From: Isoptericola halotolerans
GTDB taxonomy: Bacteria; Actinomycetota; Actinomycetes; Actinomycetales; Cellulomonadaceae
Length of the DNA: 64,000 nt
NCBI RefSeq assembly: GCF_003003075.1
Contig: NZ_PVTX01000006.1
Location: 1 to 64,000, forward strand
Direction: 5' to 3'
The notes under the pieces were generated by a model. The model saw only the letters and a list, made by a program, of their open reading frames with translations, searched no databases and had not been told where the DNA came from. The position numbers and the translations under genes are program-made. Positions 1 to 8,398 of the stretch are shown in pieces (positions within the stretch are counted from its first letter, which is position 1; every line of letters starts with the position of its first letter).

Positions 1-306
1 ATACGTGCGCGAGTTGCGAGTCTTGCGGACCCCGTAGTCCCAGTCCTTCGCGGTGCGCACATGGACCCCGACCTGCTGCGCTGCCCGCCGCCGGGATACC
101 CCCTGCGCACGCAACTGCTCGTACTCGCTCCGCCGTGGATGACGTCGCAACGGCGGGTCCGACCTGCGTCCTGCCTTGCGGACCCAACCTGCCGCGGTAT
201 GCCGGTTCACCCCGACTCTTCGGGCCGCGACCGTGGCGCTACCCACCTCATCGAAGACCTCGAAGAACCTCTCCTTGAGCGCCCCACGCCCGTCCCGAAA
301 CGACAC
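1..306 (-). CDS. IS30-family transposase, N-terminal part (cut by window edge)
   Basis: Reading the minus strand from GTG at 306 gives 102 uninterrupted codons that run off the left edge. The protein contains ATVAARRVGVNRHTAAGWVR, an N-terminal helix-turn-helix, and then a second motif ending in GVHVRTAKDWDYGVRK. That pair is characteristic of the N-terminus of actinobacterial IS30-type transposases, ahead of the DDE catalytic domain, which lies outside the window. The helix-turn-helix region binds the ends of the element and the DDE domain catalyses cut-and-paste or circle-type transposition. No frameshift or stop is visible in the part that can be read, so whether the gene is intact cannot be judged. 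The start is uncertain because no clear ribosome binding site is present. Confidence 0.8.
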   Translation of the reverse strand, partial: MSFRDGRGALKERFFEVFDEVGSATVAARRVGVNRHTAAGWVRKAGRRSDPPLRRHPRRSEYEQLRAQGVSRRRAAQQVGVHVRTAKDWDYGVRKTRNSRTY

Positions 307-362
307 GGTCCCCGCAACCCCCAGAAACTCTGGGTGTTGCGGGGATCGATAGAACCTGCCAG
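1..362 (-). mobile_element. IS30-like insertion sequence, one end
   Basis: The transposase fragment reads away from the end of the element. Upstream of its start lies an inverted repeat, CCCCGCAAC (310-318) with GTTGCGGGG (336-344), followed by GATCGATAGAACC at 345-357, which resembles IS30-family terminal repeats. I place the outer boundary near 360 by this resemblance only. The second end and the target duplication are outside the window. Confidence 0.5.
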
Positions 363-530
363 TGTGCGGCGGGGCCTCGTCGCGTCCCGGGGCCCGCAGG
401 GGTCGCTCGGCGCGGCGACGCCGCTCCGACGAGGGGTCGTCCGGGCGGTGAGATCGAGGGCCTCAGCGGGACGCCCAGAGGCTCCGGGAGGGGTATGGGG
501 GCACGTGTCGCACGTCGCCGTGACCTAAAC

Positions 531-559
531 GTGACATGCCCGCCGGGATCCGCTACGGT
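531..559 (+). promoter_or_regulatory. Sigma-70-type promoter of the riboswitch/NlpC unit
   Basis: GTGACA (531-536) and TACGGT (554-559) are separated by 17 bp and fit a -35/-10 pair. The start of transcription would fall near 566, about 30 nt before the riboswitch aptamer. The interval from about 365 to 530 shows no gene or other recognisable element. Confidence 0.55.
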
Positions 560-595
560 TTCCCCGTCCGGTAGAGCACTCTTCCGGACCCTGAC

Positions 596-765
596 CGGAC
601 GCCGAGTCCTGCCACCGGTCAGGGAACCAAGACCGCCGGCAGGAGCGGGGGACCCACTTCCGGGCATCGACACGGTGTCCTTGGGGTGAAGTCGCACAGG
701 GCGCAAGCGCTGTGCGGCCGGGTGATTTCTCCCACCCGAACCCGACAGCTGACCTCGTAGGCGAC
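596..765 (+). promoter_or_regulatory. ydaO/yuaA c-di-AMP riboswitch
   Basis: The leader carries the conserved blocks of the actinobacterial ydaO-yuaA aptamer in order: AGGGAACC (610-617), GGGGGACC, TTGGGGTGAAG (680-690), a variable hairpin with CGCACAG/CTGTGCG arms, GGGTGATTTC, and CCCGAACCCGACAGCTGACC (735-754) followed by TCGTAGGCG. The family binds cyclic di-AMP and in actinobacteria commonly controls NlpC/P60 and Rpf cell-wall hydrolases, exactly the gene that follows. No separate Rho-independent hairpin is visible between aptamer and start codon, so the off-state mechanism is not clear from sequence. Confidence 0.9.
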
Positions 766-779
766 AGGAGAGGGAACAC

Positions 780-1577
780 GTGAACGCAACAACCAGGGCG
801 CGCGGCAAGCACCGTGCCGCACGTCGTCCGATGCTGGCCGCGCCGTCCGCGGCTGCCGGCCGTCGGGCAGCCGTCATGGCCACCGCCGGTGGCCTGCTGG
901 TCTCGACCATCGGTGGCGCCACCGCAGCGCACGCCGCGCCGGTCGACCACGACGCCGCCAAGAAGCTCAGCACCGTCGACCTCGGCGCGCTGACGGACCA
1001 GGCGCGGACGGCCCTCGAGTCGGCCCCGGTGGTCACCGTGGACGCCGAGGCCACGATGACCGTCGAGAAGGTCACCCCCAAGATCGCCAAGGCGGCCGAG
1101 ATCAAGGCGGCGCCGGAGCCCGTCCGCGAGGTGGCCCCGTCGCGCTCCGCAGAGCGCACCGCGATCGACTCCAGCACCAGCACCGAGTCGACCTCCGAGG
1201 CGCCTGCGGCTCCCGCCGCGGACAGCTCGCGCGGAGCGCAGGTCGCCTCGATCGCGGCCCGCTACATCGGCGTCAAGTACGTGGTCGGCGGCGCCTCGCC
1301 GTCGGGCTTCGACTGCTCCGGCCTCGTCACCTACGCGTACGCGCAGGTCGGGGTGACGTCGCTGCCGCGTTCGTCCAGCGAGATGTACGGCTCCTCGGCC
1401 ACCACGGTGGTCTCGGCGGCCGAGGCACAGCCCGGTGACCTCATCTGGTCGCCCGGCCACATCTCGATCTACATCGGCAACGGCCAGCAGATCGAGGCCA
1501 CGCGGCCCGGCGGCTGGGTCGTGCGCCAGTCCGCCATCTGGCAGTCCAGCCCCACCTTCCTGCGGGTCACCGGCTGA
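780..1577 (+). CDS. Secreted NlpC/P60 family cell-wall hydrolase
   Basis: This 265-residue protein has an Arg-rich N-terminus, a hydrophobic signal segment (about residues 32-50) ending in an AHAA-type cleavage site, a low-complexity linker rich in Ala, Glu, Ser and Thr, and a C-terminal NlpC/P60 peptidase domain from about residue 150. The catalytic Cys is C179 in FDCSGLV and the His is H227 in PGHISIYIG. Enzymes of this family cut peptide bonds in peptidoglycan stems, usually D-Glu to diamino acid. GTG at 780 is chosen because GGAGAGGG lies 5 nt upstream and directly follows the riboswitch. Control by c-di-AMP links it to growth or osmotic state. It appears monocistronic, with a terminator 22 nt downstream. 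Confidence 0.92.
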   Translation: MNATTRARGKHRAARRPMLAAPSAAAGRRAAVMATAGGLLVSTIGGATAAHAAPVDHDAAKKLSTVDLGALTDQARTALESAPVVTVDAEATMTVEKVTPKIAKAAEIKAAPEPVREVAPSRSAERTAIDSSTSTESTSEAPAAPAADSSRGAQVASIAARYIGVKYVVGGASPSGFDCSGLVTYAYAQVGVTSLPRSSSEMYGSSATTVVSAAEAQPGDLIWSPGHISIYIGNGQQIEATRPGGWVVRQSAIWQSSPTFLRVTG

Positions 1578-1598
1578 GGCTTCCGTCTGCAGCACCAC

Positions 1599-1635
1599 CG
1601 ACGCCCCGACGTTCCTCGTGAACGTCGGGGCGTCG
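1599..1635 (+). terminator. Rho-independent-like terminator after NlpC/P60 gene
   Basis: A 15-bp perfect stem, CGACGCCCCGACGTT with AACGTCGGGGCGTCG, closes a 7-nt loop and is followed by a weakly T-rich tail (GCTTCCCTTT). Confidence 0.8.
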
Positions 1636-1729
1636 TGCTTCCCTTTGCTACACCTTGCGGGCGTCTTTCGTTACCCTTGAACCAAGGTTGTTCCGGACGG
1701 TGAGGTCCGGACGTGACGGGAGGCGCGAC

Positions 1730-2671
1730 ATGACACGTCCAGAGGTCGTCCTGGTGGGCGTCGACGGCTCGACCGCGAGCCTGCACGCCCTGGACTGGGC
1801 CGCGACGTACGCCCAGCGGGTCGGGTGGGGGCTGCACATCGTGTGCAGCTACTCGTTGCCCTCCTTCACGGCGGCGTCGCTCGACGGTGGTTATGCGGCG
1901 CTCGACGACACCGCCATCGCCGAGGGGGCCAAGGCGGTGCTCGCGGAGGCTGAGGCGCGGGTCGCCCCGCTGGGCATCCCGGTCCAGGGGACGGTCGCCA
2001 CGGGGGACGCGGCCGGCGTCCTCGTCGACATGTCCTCCGAGCACTCGCTCGCCGTGGTGGGGACCCGCGGCCGGGGCGGTTTCACCGAGCGGTTGCTCGG
2101 GACCGTGTCCTCGGCCCTCCCGGCGCACGCGCACTGCCCGACGGTCGTGGTCCCGCACCGTGCCGGCGCGGACGACCCGCAGCGTCGCGACGGTGACACG
2201 GTGCACGAGGTGAGTCGGATCGTCGTCGGTGTCGACGGTTCGCCGACGTCCGAGGTCGCCCTGCGGCACGCCGTCGGGCAGGCGGAGTCGTGGGACGCCG
2301 AGCTGGTCGCGGTCGCCGGCGTGCCGCTCGGCTCCGGTGCCGGGGTGCTCGCCTGGCTGCCGTCCCAGATCGATCACGAGCAGGTGCTGGCCGACGTCGA
2401 GGCCGGGCTGGACGTCATCGTCGACCGCATCCAGGCGGAGCACCCCGGCGTCAAGATCAAGCGCCACGTGCTGGACGGGTCGGGGGCCGAGCTGCTCACC
2501 GAGTTCTCCGCGGCGGCCGACCTCGTCGTGGTGGGCTCCCGCGGCCGTGGCGGCTTCCGCGGTCTGCTCCTCGGCTCGACCAGCCAGGCGGTGCTGCACC
2601 ACTCGCAGTGCCCTGTGCTCGTGGTGACCCGCCGGTGCGACGAGGAGATGCAGGCCGACCCCGCCGCCTGA
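1730..2671 (+). CDS. Universal stress protein, two tandem USP domains
   Basis: The 313-residue protein consists of two USP domains. The first begins VVLVGVDGST and ends VVGTRGRGGF followed by a hydrophobic strand; the second begins RIVVGVDGSPTS and ends VVGSRGRGGFRG then SQCPVLVV. Both keep the G-x2-G-x9-G-S/T type ATP-binding loop, so nucleotide binding is expected. Tandem USPs are common in actinobacteria and are tied to hypoxia, stationary phase and oxidative stress. ATG at 1730 with GGGAGG 6 nt upstream is preferred over an in-frame upstream codon at 1655, which would add a basic stretch not seen in USPs. The gene seems to stand alone, and a palindromic repeat follows it. Confidence 0.93.
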   Translation: MTRPEVVLVGVDGSTASLHALDWAATYAQRVGWGLHIVCSYSLPSFTAASLDGGYAALDDTAIAEGAKAVLAEAEARVAPLGIPVQGTVATGDAAGVLVDMSSEHSLAVVGTRGRGGFTERLLGTVSSALPAHAHCPTVVVPHRAGADDPQRRDGDTVHEVSRIVVGVDGSPTSEVALRHAVGQAESWDAELVAVAGVPLGSGAGVLAWLPSQIDHEQVLADVEAGLDVIVDRIQAEHPGVKIKRHVLDGSGAELLTEFSAAADLVVVGSRGRGGFRGLLLGSTSQAVLHHSQCPVLVVTRRCDEEMQADPAA

Positions 2672-2683
2672 CCCCCCGGTGCG

Positions 2684-2759
2684 GTGTTGTGGGCGCGATT
2701 TCTGGCCCGATATGCCCCTTAAGGGGGCATCTTCGGCCCAGAAATCGCGCCCACAACAC
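2684..2759. repeat. Long intergenic palindrome, family A copy 1
   Basis: The left arm GTGTTGTGGGCGCGATTTCT (2684-2703) continues with GGCC and pairs with the right arm at 2735-2759 with one bulged base. Inside, ATGCCCC pairs with GGGGCAT, so the whole 76 nt can fold as one hairpin. The same arms recur at 3716, 7312 and 23891. It may act as a terminator, but length and copy number are more like a mobile palindromic unit. Confidence 0.85.
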
Positions 2760-2823
2760 GAAACGGGAGCGGGCCTGTGGACGAGCGTTCACCCCGTGGC
2801 GTCGGCTCTGGCACGGTCGGTGC

Positions 2824-3714
2824 ATGCCGACGCCCGATCCAGGAGCTGCCTCGCCGTTCTCCGTGCGGTCAGCGCTGGCCCGGGGTACGTCGGCCGAGTC
2901 GCTGCGCGTCGGCGACGCCCTCACGGCCCCGTTCCAAGGTGTCCGTGTCCCGGGTCCACGGCGCGACGACTTCCTGACGCGCTGCCGCGCCCTGGCGACC
3001 GTGCTCGACGACTCCGTCGCGTTCAGTCACGGGACCGCGCTCCGTCTGCTCGGGGTCGACCTGCCCTGGACGATGGCCGGCGAGGACGCGCTGCACGTGA
3101 TCTCGTCGAACCCGGCGGAACGCGCTCAGAGGCCCGGGGTGGTCGCGCACCGCAGCAGGCAGGAGAGTCTCGACGTCGTGGACGTCGGCGGTTTGCGGGT
3201 GACCGCACCGGCACAGACCTTCGTCCATGTCGGCGTCGGTCTGCGGCGCCCGGACGACGTGGTGGTGCTCGGCGACTCGTTCCTCCGCCGCAAGCGGATG
3301 CTCACCTCGGTGGCAGAGATGGCCCGCAAGGCGGAGTCGACCCGCAAGGTCAAGGGCATCGCACAGGTCCGCGAGCAGCTCTCACGGGTCCGGCCGGGCA
3401 CGGACTCCGTGATGGAGACGCGTACGCGCATGCTCCTCACCGGCGCGGGGCTACCCTGCCCCCAGGTGAACGAGGTCGTCTGGTTGGCTGACGGCACCTA
3501 CGTCAAACGGTGCGACCTGCTCTACCCGGACCACCAGGTGGTGATCGAGTACGACGGCGACCAGCACCGGACGGACAAGGAGCAGTGGCGCGACGACGTC
3601 CGTCGTCGCCGATGGCTCGAGGAGCTCGGGTTGACGGTCATCGTCGCGGTGGCCGACGACATCGTCCGGGACGGGACCAGGCTGGTGGAGCGCACGCGCC
3701 GAGCCCTCCGATAA
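2824..3714 (+). CDS. DUF559/AbiEi-like protein with PD-(D/E)xK nuclease fold
   Basis: This 296-residue protein has an N-terminal part that resembles AbiEi-type antitoxin or transcriptional-regulator domains (FSHGTALRLLGVDLPW, then VVAHRS and a VTAPAQTF strand). The C-terminal domain is DUF559/Vsr-like: RCDLLYP, then VVIEYDGDQHR, then RDD-to-RRRWLEELG. The Asp and the ExDG motif expected of the nuclease core are intact. Such proteins are frequent, often multi-copy orphans in Micrococcales and are suspected to belong to defence or toxin-antitoxin systems; the role is not known. ATG at 2824 is the first start after the preceding repeat. A family A palindrome lies immediately on each side, unlike any other gene here, which suggests it may have moved as a cassette. 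Confidence 0.75.
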   Translation: MPTPDPGAASPFSVRSALARGTSAESLRVGDALTAPFQGVRVPGPRRDDFLTRCRALATVLDDSVAFSHGTALRLLGVDLPWTMAGEDALHVISSNPAERAQRPGVVAHRSRQESLDVVDVGGLRVTAPAQTFVHVGVGLRRPDDVVVLGDSFLRRKRMLTSVAEMARKAESTRKVKGIAQVREQLSRVRPGTDSVMETRTRMLLTGAGLPCPQVNEVVWLADGTYVKRCDLLYPDHQVVIEYDGDQHRTDKEQWRDDVRRRRWLEELGLTVIVAVADDIVRDGTRLVERTRRALR

Positions 3715-3715
3715 C

Positions 3716-3789
3716 CGTTGTGGGCGCGATATCTGGGCCCGGTATGCGCCCATAAGGTGCATAACGGGCCAAGAATCGCGCCCACAACG
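3716..3789. repeat. Long intergenic palindrome, family A copy 2
   Basis: CGTTGTGGGCGCGATATCTG (3716-3735) followed by GGCCCG pairs imperfectly with the mirror arm at 3765-3789; ATGC/GCAT pairs in the middle. It lies 1 nt after the stop codon of the nuclease-like gene and between convergent genes. Confidence 0.8.
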
Positions 3790-3846
3790 ACGCGCGCACG
3801 GTGCTCGGCGCGAGCCGGCGCCCGGCACGCGGCACGCGGCGGGCGG

Positions 3847-4671
3847 TCAGTGGCGGTTGCGGTAGAGGTACATCGTGATCGGGGCGAACACCGCGGTCAT
3901 CACGACGGCGGAGATCAGCACCGTCGTCACGTCGCCCCAGCCCGCGGTGCCGGCCATGAGGCCACGGACCGCGGTGACCAGGTGAGACACCGGGTTGAGG
4001 TCCACGAAGGTCTGCAGACCCGCCGGCATCGTGGACGGGTCCACGAAGATGTTCGACGCGAACGTCAACGGCATGAGGACCATCATCGACACGCCCATGA
4101 CGGCGTTCGGGGTGCGCAGCAGCAGGCCGAGGATCGTGAAGATCCAGCTCAGCGCGAAGGCGAAGACCAGCAGCAGCGCCACGCCGGCCACCACGCCGAG
4201 CACCCCACCGTCCGGCCGGAACCCGATGAGCAGGCCCAGCCCGATGCACATGATCGAGGCGATCGTGTACCGGACCGTGTCACCCAGCAGCGCCCCCACG
4301 ATCGGTGCCGGACGCCAGATCGGCAGCGACCGGAACCTGTCGAACACGCCCTTGGTGATGTCCGTGTTGAGCGTGTAGCCCGTGTACACGGTCACGATGA
4401 TGATCGTCTGCACCAGGATGCCCGGCAGCAGGAACTGGATGTAGGCGTCCGTGGACCCCGCGATCGCCCCGCCGAACAGGTACGTGAACATCAGCGTGAA
4501 GATCACGGGGGAGACCAGCACGTCGAAGAGCTGCTCCGGCACGTGCTTGATCTTCAGCAGGGCCCGCCAGGCGAAGGTCAGCGAGGTCGAGACGGCCGAC
4601 GGGCGTGCCGGCCGCTCCTCCAGCGCCACGGCCTCGCGCATCGTGGTCGTGCTGATGTCGACGGCGCTCAT
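3847..4671 (-). CDS. ABC-2 type exporter permease (DrrB-like)
   Basis: A 274-residue membrane protein with six predicted membrane segments and the ABC2_membrane layout, including [10 protein letters not shown] after the first pair of helices, [20 protein letters not shown] in the cytoplasmic loop and [15 protein letters not shown] near the end. The family forms the membrane channel of daunorubicin/antibiotic-type efflux ABC transporters. ATG at 4671 overlaps the stop of the ATPase gene upstream (ATGA), so the two are translationally coupled. The substrate cannot be inferred. It is the last gene of a two-gene operon ending at a convergent repeat. Confidence 0.9.
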   Translation of the reverse strand: MSAVDISTTTMREAVALEERPARPSAVSTSLTFAWRALLKIKHVPEQLFDVLVSPVIFTLMFTYLFGGAIAGSTDAYIQFLLPGILVQTIIIVTVYTGYTLNTDITKGVFDRFRSLPIWRPAPIVGALLGDTVRYTIASIMCIGLGLLIGFRPDGGVLGVVAGVALLLVFAFALSWIFTILGLLLRTPNAVMGVSMMVLMPLTFASNIFVDPSTMPAGLQTFVDLNPVSHLVTAVRGLMAGTAGWGDVTTVLISAVVMTAVFAPITMYLYRNRH

Positions 4672-5690
4672 CGTGCCACCTCCTGCTCGACGGCCGCGCC
4701 GTCGCTCGTCTCGTCCGCCGGCAACGGTGCGCCGGTGAGGGTCAGGAACACCTCGTCCAGGCTGGGCTGCCCGAGGGAGAACTCCGGGACGGCGATCCCT
4801 GCCTCGCCGAGCGCGGGCAGGACCTGCGCCACGAGGTGGGCTCCGTCGTCGGGCACGCGTGCGCTCAGTGCGTACGGGTCGGTGGGCAGCGTCGGTGCGG
4901 TCCCGAGCACACGCTGGACGACGGCGACGGCCTCGGCGCGCTGTGCGGCGTCGGCGAGGCGGATCTCGACCGCGCCCTGGCCGACCGAACGCTTGAGCTC
5001 GGTGGACGTGCCCTCGGCGATCAGCTTGCCGTGGTCGATGACGCCGATCCGGTCGGCGAGCTGGTCCGCCTCCTCCAGGTACTGCGTGGTGAGCAGCACC
5101 GTGGCGCCGTCGTCGACCAGCACCCGCACGATGTCCCACACCTGGTTGCGCGATCGTGGGTCGAGCCCGGTGGTGGGCTCGTCCAGGAACAGCACACGCG
5201 GGGAGAGCACCAGCGACGCGGCGAGGTCGATGCGACGGCGCATGCCGCCCGAGTACGTCTTGACCTGACGCGGGCCGGCGTCGGTCAGGCTGAACGCCTC
5301 GAGCAGGCTCGCCACGCGATCGGTGGCGGCCCGCCCGCGGAACCCGTACAGCCGGGCGAGCATGAGGAGGTTCTCGGTACCCGTCAGGTCCTCGTCCACC
5401 GACGCGTACTGGCCGGTGAGCCCGACGGCGCTGCGCACGGCGTCCGCGTCGTGCACGACGTCGTGCCCCAGGACGCGGGCGGAGCCGCCGTCGGGCCGCA
5501 GGAGCGTGGCGAGCATGCGCACGACCGTCGTCTTGCCCGCGCCGTTGGGTCCGAGCAGGCCGAAGACGCTCCCGGTGGGGATCGTCAGGTCGACGCCGTC
5601 GACGGCCTTCGTGGTCTTCTTGCCGGAGGTGAAGTGCTTGACGAGCCCGGTCGCCTGGACGGCGGGACTCGAGTCAGGGGTGTCGGTCAT
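4668..5690 (-). CDS. ABC exporter ATP-binding protein (DrrA-like)
   Basis: A 340-residue nucleotide-binding subunit. Walker A is GPNGAGKTT, the Q-loop is in [14 protein letters not shown], the signature is [12 protein letters not shown], Walker B is [12 protein letters not shown], and the H-loop follows in TTQYLEEAD. The C-terminal third carries the extension typical of daunorubicin-resistance type ATPases, including [20 protein letters not shown]. It energises export by the permease encoded just downstream with a 4-nt overlap. No dedicated regulator is adjacent. Confidence 0.93.
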   Translation of the reverse strand: MTDTPDSSPAVQATGLVKHFTSGKKTTKAVDGVDLTIPTGSVFGLLGPNGAGKTTVVRMLATLLRPDGGSARVLGHDVVHDADAVRSAVGLTGQYASVDEDLTGTENLLMLARLYGFRGRAATDRVASLLEAFSLTDAGPRQVKTYSGGMRRRIDLAASLVLSPRVLFLDEPTTGLDPRSRNQVWDIVRVLVDDGATVLLTTQYLEEADQLADRIGVIDHGKLIAEGTSTELKRSVGQGAVEIRLADAAQRAEAVAVVQRVLGTAPTLPTDPYALSARVPDDGAHLVAQVLPALGEAGIAVPEFSLGQPSLDEVFLTLTGAPLPADETSDGAAVEQEVAR

Positions 5691-5803
5691 CTCAGGGGTC
5701 TCCTCGGTCGCCTCGTCCTCACGTTAGAACCTACGACTCGGTACCGACAGGGAATTCATCGCTCGGCAGACGGGTACCGGTCGTCGTGGCCGGTCCCTGT
5801 CAG

Positions 5804-5809
5804 TACAGT
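5804..5809 (+). promoter_or_regulatory. -10 box for leaderless serine hydrolase mRNA
   Basis: TACAGT ends 7 nt before the ATG at 5817 and no Shine-Dalgarno sequence lies between them, so transcription probably starts at or within a base or two of the start codon. Confidence 0.55.
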
Positions 5810-5816
5810 GCCGCGC

Positions 5817-7277
5817 ATGCCCCTCACGCGTGTCGATCACCTCGACCCTGCCTACCTCCACCACTGGGTCGCGACCCAGGCCGGCATCGCCCGCACGCCC
5901 GGCGTGCAGTACGCCGTGCTCGTCCGGGGCGAGGTCGTGCTCGACGGCGCATGGGGCGTCACCGACCTGACGTCCGGCACCCCGCTGCGCGGCGACCACC
6001 TGTTCCGCGTCGCGTCGCACTCCAAGACGTTCACGGCCACCGCCGTCGCGCGCCTCGTGGAGCGAGGAGAGATGCGCCTCGACGACGCGTTGGCCGCTCA
6101 CGTGCCCGAGCTCGGCGGCTCGCGGGCCGGCGAGGTCACCGTGCGGGAGGCGCTCGGGCACACCGGCGGGCTGCGGCGCGACGGCGAGGACGCCGACTTC
6201 TGGCAGCTGGCGGCGCCGTTCCCGGACCGTGCCCACCTGCTCGACTCCGTGCTGACCAGCGGCGACGTGCTGGATCGGGGGGAGGCGTTCAAGTACTCCA
6301 ACCTCGCCTACGGGCTGCTCGGCCTCGCGATCGAGGCCGTGACCGGCACCCCGTACGCCGAGCACGTGCGCACCGACCTCCTCGAGCCGCTCGGCCTGGC
6401 CGACACCCACCCCGAGCTGGACGACGACATCGACCGGCGCGCCGTCGTCGGGCACTCGGCGCCGGTGCTCGCCGAGCCCGGCCTGCCCGTCCGGTTCGCC
6501 GACGGGCGGCTGCCCGTGGCCGCCGCGACCACCGGAGCGCTCGCCGCCGCCACCGGGTTCTGCTCCACGGCGCGCGACCTGGTCCGGTGGGCTGCCGCGC
6601 ACTGCGACGGGTCCGACCTGCTGAGCCCGGCGACGCGGCGCCTCTTGCAGCGGGCCGAGTCGGTGGTGGAGCTCCCGGGCGCTCCGCGCCGCGAGTACGG
6701 GCTCGGGTTCGAGTCGCGCGAGATCGCCGGCCGTCGCGTCGTCGGGCACTCGGGCGGGTTCCCCGGACAGATCACCCGGACCTGGTTCGACCCCGAGCGC
6801 GGCATCGCCGTCGCCGTCCTGACCAACGCCGTCGACGGCCCCGCCGACCAGATCGCCGGCGGCCTGTTCTCCCTGGTCAGCAAGGCTCTCGGCGATGTCG
6901 CCGACGACGGCGGAGCGGCACGGGCCGGGCAGGCTGCGGCCGCGCACGGCTCGCCCGCACCGCACGCGCTCGACCGGTGGACGGGCTGCTTCGCGAACCT
7001 GTGGGGCATGGTGGACGTGGCGCGGCTGGGGGAGCAGCTGTGGCTGATCGACCCGCGCAAGGCCGACCCCTTCGTCGGCGCCGAGGAGCTGTCGGTGGAC
7101 GGCTCGGTGCTGCGCCCGGCGGTGCACGACGGGTTCGGTCCGGTGGGTGAAGCGATCGAGGTGCTGCGGGACGACGCGGGCGAGGCGGTCGGCGTCGTCG
7201 TCGGCGGGATGACGTCGTGGCGCGCGGCGGACTACGAGCGCGAGCGGCGCGCCCAGGCGGAGCCGCTCACCCGCTGA
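5817..7277 (+). CDS. Serine beta-lactamase-like hydrolase (class C / D-aminopeptidase family)
   Basis: A 486-residue protein of the beta-lactamase/PBP4*/EstB superfamily. The nucleophile motif SxxK is SHSK (S67, K70), the second motif YxN is YSN near residue 160, and the third is HSGGFPG near residue 310. The last roughly 110 residues form a beta-rich domain of the kind that follows many of these hydrolases. No signal peptide is present, so it is probably cytoplasmic and may be an esterase, D-amino acid amidase or peptidase rather than a true beta-lactamase. ATG at 5817 is supported by the -10 box and by the start of similarity. It is monocistronic. Confidence 0.88.
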   Translation: MPLTRVDHLDPAYLHHWVATQAGIARTPGVQYAVLVRGEVVLDGAWGVTDLTSGTPLRGDHLFRVASHSKTFTATAVARLVERGEMRLDDALAAHVPELGGSRAGEVTVREALGHTGGLRRDGEDADFWQLAAPFPDRAHLLDSVLTSGDVLDRGEAFKYSNLAYGLLGLAIEAVTGTPYAEHVRTDLLEPLGLADTHPELDDDIDRRAVVGHSAPVLAEPGLPVRFADGRLPVAAATTGALAAATGFCSTARDLVRWAAAHCDGSDLLSPATRRLLQRAESVVELPGAPRREYGLGFESREIAGRRVVGHSGGFPGQITRTWFDPERGIAVAVLTNAVDGPADQIAGGLFSLVSKALGDVADDGGAARAGQAAAAHGSPAPHALDRWTGCFANLWGMVDVARLGEQLWLIDPRKADPFVGAEELSVDGSVLRPAVHDGFGPVGEAIEVLRDDAGEAVGVVVGGMTSWRAADYERERRAQAEPLTR

Positions 7278-7311
7278 CCGTCGTGGCCGCGTCGAGCGCT
7301 GCGGCCGCGTC

Positions 7312-7391
7312 GAGCGCTGTGGGCGCGATTTCTGGCCCGTGATGTCCGCTTTGTCGTCGTGCTCGGCCCAGAAATCGCGCCCACAACGCTC
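7312..7391. repeat. Long intergenic palindrome, family A copy 3
   Basis: GAGCGCTGTGGGCGCGATTT (7312-7331) with CTGGCC pairs with the arm at 7365-7391 (GGCCCAGAAATCGCGCCCAC followed by AACGCTC) with one mismatch and one bulge. It lies between convergent genes. The outermost bases differ between copies yet stay complementary. Confidence 0.82.
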
Positions 7392-7395
7392 GGGA

Positions 7396-8151
7396 TCAGC
7401 GGTCGAGGGGCTCCAGGCGCGGGGCCGGCAGGGGGCGCGGCTCCTCGAGGGTCTGGACGCCCACGGCGTCGGGAGCGAGCAGGCGCATGACGGCGTCGTC
7501 GAGGTTCTCGCGGATCGCCGCCTCCAGGGCGTCGGCGTCCCGGGCCTCGAGGAGCTCGACGAGCGGAGCGTGCGACTCGGCGGCGTCCGTGCGCACCGTG
7601 TACTCGTCGCTGACGGTGAAGCTGGCGATGCGCACCTCGACGATGAGGGTGCTCATCCACTGCTGCAGCCAGGCGTTGCCGCTCGCGGCCACCAGCTCCC
7701 AGTGCACGGCGAGGTCTGCCGCCCCGACGCGCAGCGCGTCGTGCGCGGCCTCCGCCTGCACCAGCGCGTCGTGCGCGGAGCGGACGGCGGCGACCTGCTG
7801 CTCGCTCGCACGGTCGACGGCGAGCCGGGCGGCCGTCGTCTCGACCATCGTCCGGGCGGTGTAGAGCGGACGGATGCCGTCCCGGCCGATGGTGCGCACG
7901 GACAGGCCGCGGCCGGGGGTGGCCACGACGATGCCTTCCGCGACGAGCCGCTGGGCCGCCTCGCGGAAGGCGCCCCGGCTCACGCCGAGCTGACGGGCCA
8001 TCTCGATCTCCCGCAGGCCGGACCCCACCCGGAGCGCGCCCGAGTAGATCGCGTTGCGCAGCTCGACCGTGATCAGGTCGACGGTGGACGGGCGGGTGAC
8101 GGGCGAGAGGGCGGGGGCGGTTCCGACCGCGGGGCGAGACGCCGAGGGCAT
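7396..8151 (-). CDS. GntR-family regulator, FCD subfamily
   Basis: This 251-residue protein begins with a winged helix-turn-helix (about residues 22-88; LREIEMARQLGVSRGAFREA and GIVVATPGRGLSVR). An alpha-helical FCD effector domain with the usual three-His/Asp pocket pattern follows. FCD regulators usually respond to organic or amino acids and repress adjacent transport or catabolic genes. The gene is divergent from the amino-acid ABC operon, and the shared spacer holds a perfect palindrome with GATTGT half-sites, so autoregulation and control of the transporter are likely. Confidence 0.9.
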   Translation of the reverse strand: MPSASRPAVGTAPALSPVTRPSTVDLITVELRNAIYSGALRVGSGLREIEMARQLGVSRGAFREAAQRLVAEGIVVATPGRGLSVRTIGRDGIRPLYTARTMVETTAARLAVDRASEQQVAAVRSAHDALVQAEAAHDALRVGAADLAVHWELVAASGNAWLQQWMSTLIVEVRIASFTVSDEYTVRTDAAESHAPLVELLEARDADALEAAIRENLDDAVMRLLAPDAVGVQTLEEPRPLPAPRLEPLDR

Positions 8152-8256
8152 CTGAGCTCCTTCCTAGGTCACGACACGACAACGATCACAGGTCTCCGAC
8201 GTTTCTGGCGCATGTCGCCGTACGAGTCGACCCGCAGGTAGCGGCAAGATCCCGCC

Positions 8257-8302
8257 GATTGTGCGATTGTAGGACAATCAGACAGACCGACGTGCAGATT
8301 GT
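8257..8302. promoter_or_regulatory. Candidate GntR/FCD operator
   Basis: GATTGT-AGG-ACAATC at 8265-8279 is a perfect inverted repeat with 6-bp arms. Two more GATTGT half-sites flank it at 8257-8262 and 8297-8302. The group sits in the 247-bp spacer between the divergent regulator and transporter genes. The size and symmetry match FCD-type operators. Confidence 0.6.
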
Positions 8303-8398
8303 CGGGACGTCCATATCGCCGCTACCGTGGCGAATCGTCCACACATCTCAGTCCCGCGCGACTCCAGCAGGCGCCGGGGCCACGGAAGGGAGACTCCC

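Noticed and set aside
61-528. Plus-strand 155-codon frame at the left edge
   Set aside because: It is antisense to the IS30 transposase fragment, which has recognisable motifs.
248-1183. Minus-strand 311-codon frame over the NlpC/P60 gene and its leader
   Set aside because: It crosses the riboswitch and a gene with clear homology; composition is that of an antisense shadow.
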